Positions 1 through 5,839 of a stretch of DNA of 64,000 bases are shown in pieces; the first letter of the stretch is position 1; each line of letters opens with the position of its first letter. The notes under the pieces are model-generated. The model searched no databases. It was not told the origin of the DNA and was given only the letters and a program-made list of their open reading frames with translations. Position numbers and translations under genes: made by a program. Source of the stretch: CAYOXM01 sp964407925 (GTDB lineage Bacteria > Patescibacteriota > Patescibacteriia > SG8-24); the NCBI GenBank assembly GCA_964407925.1, contig CAYOXM010000001.1, positions 80,249-144,248 on the forward strand. The letters run 5' to 3'.

Positions 1-69
1 GCCGCAGCCGACGGTGACGAGGGACATGAGGGCGAAGCAGATCGCAACCGAGTTCTTGATCGTGTTCAT
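1..69 (-). CDS. N-terminus of a secreted, possibly lipoprotein-like protein (cut by the window edge)
   Basis: Only the first 23 codons lie in the window; the gene continues past the left edge. The start ATG is at 67-69 on the minus strand, six bases downstream of an AAGGAG ribosome-binding site (complement of 76-81). The translation MNTIKNSVAICFALMSLVTV is followed by G-C-G, so a short charged N-region and a hydrophobic core lead to a Cys at position 22. That resembles a lipoprotein signal peptide with an imperfect lipobox (TVGC). Its role cannot be judged from this fragment. It follows the coiled-coil/beta protein at 181-1101 on the same strand. Confidence 0.6.
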   Translation of the reverse strand, partial: MNTIKNSVAICFALMSLVTVGCG

Positions 70-132
70 GAGAGACTCCTTGTCTTCTGTGTTTCTGTGA
101 TGGGTTGGTGTACCGAGGTACGGAAATCGTGT

Positions 133-162
133 GAGGGGCGGCGGCGAATTCCGCCGCCCCTC
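133..162. terminator. Perfect 12-bp hairpin between two minus-strand genes
   Basis: The arms 133-144 and 151-162 are perfectly complementary (GAGGGGCGGCGG) around a 6-base loop. The hairpin sits about 20 bases after the stop of the 181-1101 gene. No U-run follows on either strand, so it may be a weak terminator or an mRNA-stabilising hairpin. Confidence 0.45.
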
Positions 163-180
163 TGCTCGTGCCGGCCGGAC

Positions 181-1101
181 TCAGAACGTGAGACCGACCA
201 TGCCGGCGCCGCCGATCGCGAGAGACGTGCCGCCCTGCCCGAACTTCGGGCCGACCAGCAGGTTCAGCGAGGCGTCGAAGACGCCGTAGCGGACGCCGAT
301 GCCGCCGTCGAACGGCAAGTAGGAGGCCTTCGCCTTCAGCTTGTCGTTGTAGCCGGCCCAGAGCGTCGAGACGCCGCCGGTCACGTACCAGTTCGGGTGG
401 AAGTCGTAACCGACCCCCGCACGACCGTACGCGCCGACCGGCGAGCTCCCGAACGAGAACGACGCGCCGCCGTCGAACGCGATCCAGGTCTTCTTGTTGA
501 AGAAGAGCTGGAGCCGCGCGACGACCGGAACGCCGGTGTACGTCGAGCCGTCGAACGCCGGGAGGACGAGCGCGCCGACGCGCGGGCCGAACTTGGGGCG
601 CGAAGCCTCGAGGTCGGACACGCGGGTGTCGAGCGCCTTGACGTCCTTCTGCAGCTGGAGGATCTGGCCGCCCAGCTTGAGCTCGAGGTCCACGTAGTCC
701 TGGATCAAGAACTTGTACTTCTTGTCCAGGTCTTCGCGGAGCGCGTCGACGTCGGTGCGGAGCTGCGCGATCTTCTTGTCGTGCTCGGCGTCCTTCTCGT
801 CGAGACCGTCGACCCGCTTCTTCAGGTCGTCGTACTTCTTCTGAAGCGCGGCGACCTGGCCCTTGAGCCAGGCGATGTCCGACGCCATCTTCGCGATCTT
901 CGCGTGATCGGCGTCGGAGAGCCCGTTGCAGGTCGGCGTCGCGGCGGGTGCCGCGCCGTTCGCCATGCAGGCGCGCAGGCAGGCCGCCATCTTCGGCGGG
1001 AGCTGCGTGCTCGTCTCGGGGATCGTCTGCGCGGACGCGAGCGGCGCCAGCGCGAGGACGAAAGCGGTCACGAGGAACTGGATCAGGATCTTTGCGTTCA
1101 T
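181..1101 (-). CDS. Secreted coiled-coil protein with a beta-rich, outer-membrane-barrel-like C-terminal domain
   Basis: 306 aa. Residues 1-25 form a signal peptide ending ASA-Q. Two or three Cys follow at about 41-59. A heptad-patterned coiled coil occupies about 65-160 (runs such as LKKRVDGLDEKDAEHDKKI). The rest (about 165-306) alternates hydrophobic, Gly and aromatic residues in beta-strand style and ends GMVGLTF, a terminal Phe typical of outer-membrane barrels. The start has a strong AAGGAG site just upstream of 1101, and a consensus promoter lies at 1326-1354. I cannot assign a named family. It may be a porin-like or surface-layer protein, although Patescibacteria are generally considered to lack an outer membrane, so the barrel reading is tentative. 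Confidence 0.75.
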   Translation of the reverse strand: MNAKILIQFLVTAFVLALAPLASAQTIPETSTQLPPKMAACLRACMANGAAPAATPTCNGLSDADHAKIAKMASDIAWLKGQVAALQKKYDDLKKRVDGLDEKDAEHDKKIAQLRTDVDALREDLDKKYKFLIQDYVDLELKLGGQILQLQKDVKALDTRVSDLEASRPKFGPRVGALVLPAFDGSTYTGVPVVARLQLFFNKKTWIAFDGGASFSFGSSPVGAYGRAGVGYDFHPNWYVTGGVSTLWAGYNDKLKAKASYLPFDGGIGVRYGVFDASLNLLVGPKFGQGGTSLAIGGAGMVGLTF

Positions 1102-1228
1102 CTGGATCTCCTTCCCCTGAAAGGGGCAGTTGCGGGTTTGCCCTTTCGGGGCGGTTGACTGCGACTATTTCGGTGCGATTGCTTCGTCTTCAGTTGTAGA
1201 GAACGACCAGCGCGCTTTCGTGAAGCGC

Positions 1229-1291
1229 TGGGACCGTCTGGCGAAGACGAGGATAAGGAGGAGGTATCATCGCCATCCGCCAAACGGTCCC
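1229..1291 (-). promoter_or_regulatory. Long hairpin in the 5' leader of the coiled-coil/beta protein gene
   Basis: The mRNA predicted from the promoter at 1326-1354 has a leader of about 215 nt. Near its 5' end, 1229-1242 (GGGACCGTCTGGCG) pairs with 1278-1291 (CGCCAAACGGTCCC) with one mismatch, enclosing 35 nt. A second small CCCCT/AGGGG hairpin directly precedes the AAGGAG site. No known riboswitch class is recognised. Confidence 0.4.
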
Positions 1292-1325
1292 AAGGCTCTA
1301 CGGGTTCTTATTGTGCGAACAAAGG

Positions 1326-1354
1326 ACTGTAGCATAAAAGTGAGGCTTTGTCAA
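1326..1354 (-). promoter_or_regulatory. Sigma-70-type promoter for the 181-1101 gene
   Basis: Read on the minus strand, TTGACA (1349-1354) is followed by a 17-base spacer and TACAGT (1326-1331). The transcript would start near 1318, leaving a long untranslated leader before the ATG at 1101. Confidence 0.6.
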
Positions 1355-1430
1355 GGATGGCTGACAGACTTTGGTCTGCCTTATTTGAGCTTAAGGAGCT
1401 TTAAGCCTGACGGTGGCGGCTGCATAGCTC

Positions 1431-1516
1431 GCATCCGAGTCGGCGAGCCCCGCAAATGCGCCACTAGACTCGTTATGCGCATTTGCGAAAGGTTCACGGT
1501 CTCGCGACCCGGATGC
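1431..1516 (+). repeat. Structured two-stem intergenic element, copy A
   Basis: An outer stem pairs 1431-1447 with 1501-1516 with minor mismatch. It encloses a perfect 11-bp inner stem (1451-1461 with 1477-1487) and the conserved single-stranded block AGGTTCACGGT ending at 1500. Homologous copies lie at 8433-8518 (same strand) and 12173-12258 (opposite strand). Both stems differ in sequence between copies but keep their pairing. Copies A and B also share a downstream block with a GCGCGC-TTAT-GCGCGC hairpin (about 1602-1635 here). It may be an RNA family or a small mobile repeat; it has no coding pattern of its own. Confidence 0.7.
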
Positions 1517-1670
1517 GGCTTGCCGCTGGCTTTTGTTAAGGCTCGCGGTTTCGCACAGAGGGTTGCGGCTGGCGGCCGCCTCTTATTTGAGGGGGCAATG
1601 CTCGCGCGCTTATGGGCGCGCTCAAAGGAAGATTCGCCTTAAATGGGCTTTTTTGGCTTATTTAAGGAGA

Positions 1671-1695
1671 AAGCCCCCTCATTTTGAGGAGGCTT
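1671..1695 (-). terminator. Hairpin downstream of the Wzz-like gene
   Basis: 1671-1680 pairs with 1686-1695 (10 bp with one G-U pair), 28 bases after the Wzz-like stop codon on the minus strand. The following bases are TCTCCTTAAATAAG rather than a clean U-run. Confidence 0.45.
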
Positions 1696-1722
1696 AGCCT
1701 TATTTACGCTTATTTCCGCTTT

Positions 1723-2364
1723 TTAGCCGTGGAAGGAGATGAGGGGGCGCTTTTTGGCAGTCGCGAGGACATAGCCCGAGCCGGCGATGATACCGAGGAC
1801 GAAGCCCATGAAGGCGTTCGCCGGGACGTTCGGCTTGACCGGCCAGCGCGACTGGAGCGGTTCGTCAACGAGTTTCACCTGGAGGTCGCCGCCGCCGACG
1901 TACTGCCAGCCCTCGGTCGTGAGGACGAAGGCGATGGCGCGGGCGATCTGCGTCGCCTGGGCGGGATCGGTATGGTAGACGGTAACGACGAGCATGCCGG
2001 AACCGCGGATGACGCGGGTCTCGATCATCTCCTTCCACTGCTTGCGCTTCTTCGTCTCGTCAGTCTTGAACACCGACTGGTCGATGTTGAACTTCGACGC
2101 CATGACCTTGTCGTAGAACGACGTGGTGTAAACGATCTGCGCGAGGTTGTCGGAGATGCGTTCGGACGCCTTGATGGCGGTGTACGGGTCGGTCTGCGAC
2201 AACTGCTTCTGGATGATGAGCAGGCGCATCGACGAACTGTACTGGAGCGGAAACAGGAAACTGAGCCCCGCGCCGAAAACGGCGGTGACGAGGGCGAAGA
2301 GGACGATCCTCTTCCAGCCGTCCGCGAGCGCTTCAAAATAGTGGGATTCTTGCATGGGGGGCAT
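1723..2364 (-). CDS. Wzz-like polysaccharide chain-length determinant protein
   Basis: 213 aa, close to the size of the short membrane subunits of the polysaccharide co-polymerase family (Wzz, CapA/YveK type). These proteins set the length of exported surface glycans. A cytoplasmic N-terminus is followed by a membrane helix at about residues 20-40. The central extracytoplasmic region has the family's predicted alpha/beta character. Before the second helix (about 187-205) lies a Pro-rich stretch, RWPVKPNVPANA, as in the proline-rich motif of the family. No tyrosine kinase domain is attached and no glycosyltransferases are adjacent, so its partners must lie elsewhere. The ATG at 2364 was kept because no in-frame alternative has a better ribosome-binding site. 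Confidence 0.75.
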   Translation of the reverse strand: MPPMQESHYFEALADGWKRIVLFALVTAVFGAGLSFLFPLQYSSSMRLLIIQKQLSQTDPYTAIKASERISDNLAQIVYTTSFYDKVMASKFNIDQSVFKTDETKKRKQWKEMIETRVIRGSGMLVVTVYHTDPAQATQIARAIAFVLTTEGWQYVGGGDLQVKLVDEPLQSRWPVKPNVPANAFMGFVLGIIAGSGYVLATAKKRPLISFHG

Positions 2365-2416
2365 CGTTTAGTGACCGAGGACCATAGCACGAAATGGGGC
2401 GTTTGTCAATCGTAGG

Positions 2417-2448
2417 AGGTTAAGAGGTTGAGAGGTTTAAAGGTTAAA
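2417..2448 (+). repeat. Four tandem AGGTTNAR octamers
   Basis: AGGTTAAG, AGGTTGAG, AGGTTTAA and AGGTTAAA follow one another without gaps, between the HtrA-like gene and the Wzz-like gene. The same unit recurs at 11366-11441, 21612-21645 and 23145-23228, always between genes. Confidence 0.7.
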
Positions 2449-2472
2449 AGATGCTTTCAACCTCTCGTCTCA

Positions 2473-3746
2473 TCAACGCTGCGGCGCGGTACCGAGAAGC
2501 ACGTCGACGGTCCTTTCCCCTCCCCCGCGAGAGAACGTCACGGCGACCGTGGTTCCGGGCNNNNNNNNNNNNNNNNNNNNNNNNNNNNNNNNNNNNNNNN
2601 NNNNNNNNNNNNNNNNNNNNNNNNNNNNNNNNNNNNNNNNNNNNNNNNNNNNNNNNNNNNGACGGTCCTTTCCCCTCCCCCGCGAGAGAACGTCACGGCG
2701 ACCGTGGTTCCGGGCGCGTACTCGGCGAGCAGGTCGGCAAGCGGACTCTTGGCGCTCACTTCCTGGCCTCCGACGGCGGTGATGATGTCGCCGGCGGCGA
2801 TTCCCGCGACGTCCGCCGGACCGCGGCGGTCGACCGCGGCGGCCTTGCCGTCGAGGGCCGCGCTCGCGAGCGCGCCACGGCGAGGGAGGGAGGAATTGCC
2901 GGACGCGAGACGGGAGAGGTCGACGTAGCGGAGGCCGAGATACGGACGCGCGACGCGCTTGTCACGCAGGACGCCGCCGATCATCCGCGAGACGGCTTCG
3001 AGCGGGACGGCGACGGCGTCATCGCCAGCCTTGCCGTCGAGGATGCCGACGACCTCGCCCTCGCGGTTCAGGACCATGGCGCCGGCCAGCACGCCGCCCG
3101 CACCGGACAGGCGCAGGACCCTCTGCATCCGCTCGGAAGAACGGACGAGCCCCGCGAGGTCGGCGGCGGGCGCGTCGTCGTACGCGACGACGCCGAGGCG
3201 GCGAAGGCCGCCGGAGGCGTCGAAGGAGAAGGCGGACTCGCCCGGCTGGAGCGCGCGGCCTTCGCCGAAGGCGGTCACGGGGAGGTTGGACGCCTCGACT
3301 TTCATGAACGCGACGTCGGAATACGGGTCGCGGATGACGTCGGTGACGGGATACGCCTTCGTCCCCACGAGCGCGACGAGCGATTTCGCCCCCTTCGGCC
3401 TGACGACGGCGGAGGCGTGCGACATGATCCAGCCGTCGGACGTGAGGACGGCGCCCGAACCGACGGCTTCGCTCGGCACGTAGGCGTCGGCGAGCGGACC
3501 GGCGACGCCGGATTTGGCGGGAAAGAAAACGACGGCCGACCGCTCCGCGGCGACCGCGGCAGGGAGCGGCGCCTCGTCGACGCGCTTGTCCGTCACCGGA
3601 CCGCCCACGAGCATCGTCGCGCCGCCGCCGAACATCGAGGCAGGGACGAGATACGCGATGACGACGAGCATGCCGGTGATGCCCGCCGCGAGGCCGAAGA
3701 ACACGCTGACGATGACGGTGGACACGAACGGACGGGAGGTTTTCAT
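2473..3746 (-). CDS. Membrane-anchored HtrA/DegP-fold PDZ protein, apparently without catalytic residues (interrupted by the scaffold gap)
   Basis: One N-terminal membrane helix (about residues 10-33), a trypsin-like fold (about 90-255) and a C-terminal PDZ domain (about 270-370, with GIAAGDIITAVGGQEV). The fold follows HtrA: GSGAVLTSDGWIM, DPYSDVAFMKV with the Asp at 144, and LNREGEVVGI. At the catalytic His position it has Ser112 in SHASAVV, and at the Ser position (normally GNSGG) it reads GVLAGA, with Leu220. It therefore looks like a pseudoprotease that keeps its PDZ peptide-binding unit. A 100-N gap with a duplicated 55-bp flank shifts the frame. Removing one flank and the Ns gives an in-frame end DVLLGTAPQR at 2473 and a 372-residue protein. 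The start is six bases after the upstream stop, within a minus-strand operon. Confidence 0.8.
2506..2715. other. Scaffold gap (100 N, 2561-2660) with a 55-bp exact duplicated flank
   Basis: Bases 2506-2560 and 2661-2715 are identical over 55 positions and border exactly 100 Ns. This is the pattern left when two contigs that overlap by one assembly k-mer are joined with a default-size gap. The real sequence is probably continuous with a single copy. Confidence 0.9.
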
Positions 3747-3752
3747 GGCGGT

Positions 3753-4544
3753 TCAGGCCCAACGGGCGGTAGCGAGAACGAGGACGACGAGGAGGCCGGA
3801 CATCGCGAACTGCCGCCGCAGCCATTTGACCGATCCCGCCTCGTCGAAGACGCGCTCGGCGTAGTGCAGGGCGAAGGCGAGGAAGGTCGTGGCGACCGCG
3901 GCGTTCACGACCGCGGACGTCGGCAGGAAGGACAGGCCGACGTACAGCTGGGACGCGACGAGCGCCAGCGCGACGATGAGCGGCAGCTCCTCGCGCGAGG
4001 AACGTTTGGCGTGCCAGAGCGTCTCCCACGTCACGAGCGACGTCGCGGCGAGCACCGCAAGCGCGGGAATCCAGACGGGAACCTGCATGAACACGGTGAT
4101 GCCGAAACAGAAGGCGAGGAAGAAGAACGACGCGACGGCACGGAGGGCGCGGACGAGATGGACGAACCCTTCCGGAGTGAAGCGCGCGGGCGCGCCGCGC
4201 ATCCCGTCGACGTAGGCGAACCAGGCGTACAGCATGAAAGCCGTCGCGACCACGAGCGCGTAGCGGAAGGCCGCGCCTTCGATCAGAAGGAGGAATCCGG
4301 CGGCGCTCGCGGCGAAGAAGGCCGGGGCGATGGCATAGCGCATGGCGATCGCCCTGCCGTAGCCGCCGCGGGCGGCGGCATAGGCGCACGACGCCGCGAA
4401 GAGGGCGGCCGCGGCGACAAGGCCGGAAAGCGCCAAGACACGCGTCTCGGTCGACAGGGCCGGCAACCGCAGGGCAGCGACAAGGCAGCCCGTCACGAGC
4501 GCGGGACCGGCGAACTTGAGCGGTCGCGAGAGTCGGAGTCGCAT
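3753..4544 (-). CDS. Polytopic membrane protein, function unknown
   Basis: 263 aa, mostly hydrophobic, with about nine predicted membrane helices (for example near residues 12-28, 36-57, 70-92, 95-112, 137-153, 157-176, 185-206, 211-228 and 245-262). Loops are short, and no catalytic motif or transporter signature is visible. It starts one base after the stop of the gene at 4546-5289 and ends six bases before the HtrA-like gene, so the three are almost certainly co-transcribed. A joint envelope role with the PDZ protein is plausible but unproven. Confidence 0.75.
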   Translation of the reverse strand: MRLRLSRPLKFAGPALVTGCLVAALRLPALSTETRVLALSGLVAAAALFAASCAYAAARGGYGRAIAMRYAIAPAFFAASAAGFLLLIEGAAFRYALVVATAFMLYAWFAYVDGMRGAPARFTPEGFVHLVRALRAVASFFFLAFCFGITVFMQVPVWIPALAVLAATSLVTWETLWHAKRSSREELPLIVALALVASQLYVGLSFLPTSAVVNAAVATTFLAFALHYAERVFDEAGSVKWLRRQFAMSGLLVVLVLATARWA

Positions 4545-4545
4545 G

Positions 4546-5289
4546 CTAAGGGGCGTTCTTGGGCATTATGAAAAACCGTATCGAGCCCTTGGAGAATTCA
4601 ATCCGGAAAAGGGAACCGAGGTTTCCGCTTTCGGCGAGAATCGCCTGGGACATCGCCTTGCCGGCCTTGTCAAAGGCGGATTGGGCGAGCCAACGCGGCA
4701 GGACGAGGTCGCCGACGCGGACCTCCTGCACGCGGAAGGATATCGTCCCCCGGTCCGCGCTCGGGACGAAACGCGCGCGCACCGTCGTGTCCCCCGCCGC
4801 CTGCGGCGAAACCGCGAACACCTCGACCGTCTCGTCATCGAAGGCGACTTGCACGTCGCGGACGGGAAAAGGGAGGTCGCCGTCCTTCGCCTTGCGGACG
4901 CCCTCCTGAACCATGGTGGTCAGCTCGGTCTCGGTGAGCGTGAGGGTGAGGAGGCTCGTATGCGGGTCGAATTTCGCCTTGGACACCGCAGACGTGATCA
5001 CGGTTTGGGCATTCGACCCGACGAGCGGCATCACCCGACGCACGGGCGCGGCGGCCTTGTAGTACCGCTGGGTGAAAAAGGGAATCTTGTAAAACCCGGT
5101 ACGCGCGAGCGTCGCGGCGACGAAGTACGTCGGTATCGCAAGGGCGACAAGCACGACGAGCGAACAGCCGCCGAACGCGCCAAGACGCCAGCGCAGGTTC
5201 TCCTGGCGGATTTCCTTCTTGATCTCGTTCTTGAGCGCCTCACGCTCGCTGGGGCTCGCCGGTTCGATCCTCGTCATAGCAGGCAACAA
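4546..5289 (-). CDS. Single-pass membrane protein with a large extracytoplasmic domain, function unknown
   Basis: 247 aa. A charged N-terminus (about 1-35) precedes a membrane helix at about 38-62. The remaining ~180 residues are predicted mixed beta/alpha with no Cys and no recognised motif; the strand-like stretch LLTLTLTETELTTMV could form part of a lipid- or peptide-binding fold. The start is uncertain. A TTG at 5289 sits just after an AAGGA formed by the upstream stop (TAAGGA), while the ATG at 5277 is about 16 bases from it, which is rather far. The gene lies between the 5297-5758 gene and the polytopic membrane gene in one operon. Confidence 0.65.
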   Translation of the reverse strand: MLPAMTRIEPASPSEREALKNEIKKEIRQENLRWRLGAFGGCSLVVLVALAIPTYFVAATLARTGFYKIPFFTQRYYKAAAPVRRVMPLVGSNAQTVITSAVSKAKFDPHTSLLTLTLTETELTTMVQEGVRKAKDGDLPFPVRDVQVAFDDETVEVFAVSPQAAGDTTVRARFVPSADRGTISFRVQEVRVGDLVLPRWLAQSAFDKAGKAMSQAILAESGNLGSLFRIEFSKGSIRFFIMPKNAP

Positions 5290-5296
5290 TCGGTCC

Positions 5297-5758
5297 TTAG
5301 CGGCGCTGCACCACCCACGGATTCGCCGTGAGGACGGCTTCGGATTTTTCGAACACCTTTTCCTGGTCGGCGACGGAGCCGCTCAGGGCACGCTTCCATT
5401 GGTCGAGGAGCAGCACGAACGACAAATGCGCGTCGCGGTCGTCCTTGGGGACGCGGACGCGCAAGAGGCGTTCCTGCGTCTTTTCGACGATGTCGACGAA
5501 ACGCGGATCCGGCGCCTTCACGTCAGCGCGCGTCATGCGGGAGGACTGTTCCCAGAAATCGGCCATCACGCCTGACGTTTCCGCGCGGTACTCCTCCTGC
5601 GTCGGCGCGACGAGCGGCGCCGGGACGGACGGCGGGAGGATGTCCGCGCGCGACAAGCCGGAAATCGCGCCGTACGCCAAGCCTGCGAGCGTGGTCGCGG
5701 CGAACGCCCCGAGAACGATCATTTCTCCGCCTATCCAATGGTGCGGTTTACGGGCCAT
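5297..5758 (-). CDS. Small membrane-anchored protein, function unknown
   Basis: 153 aa from the ATG at 5758. A hydrophobic helix near residues 12-33 follows a basic start (MARKPHH). The rest is soluble and mainly helical, with several Arg/Asp/Glu-rich stretches. A longer reading from 5809 is possible but would begin inside the predicted -35 box (5804-5809), so the shorter start is preferred. It is the first gene of the minus-strand operon running to the HtrA-like gene. No family is recognised. Confidence 0.65.
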   Translation of the reverse strand: MARKPHHWIGGEMIVLGAFAATTLAGLAYGAISGLSRADILPPSVPAPLVAPTQEEYRAETSGVMADFWEQSSRMTRADVKAPDPRFVDIVEKTQERLLRVRVPKDDRDAHLSFVLLLDQWKRALSGSVADQEKVFEKSEAVLTANPWVVQRR

Positions 5759-5779
5759 GTTGGCGTGATTATCAGAGGA

Positions 5780-5809
5780 AATATACCAACCAAACCCCCG
5801 CTCGGTCAA
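5780..5809 (-). promoter_or_regulatory. Promoter of the membrane-protein / HtrA-like operon
   Basis: On the minus strand TTGACC (5804-5809), an 18-base spacer and TATATT (5780-5785). Transcription would start about 15 bases before the ATG at 5758. Confidence 0.55.
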
Positions 5810-5839
5810 AGAGACGATTTCGTGCTACCATTGGGGCAT

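Noticed and set aside
1130..1642. 170-residue plus-strand reading frame
   Set aside because: It runs through the promoter of the 181-1101 gene and the structured element. The segment RFTVSRPG also appears in a frame over copy B only because the RNA-like sequence is conserved; there is no ribosome-binding site or family similarity.
2561..2660. The N run as evidence of a missing gene or insertion
   Set aside because: Exact 55-base duplicated flanks and the restored reading frame favour an assembly join with no missing sequence.
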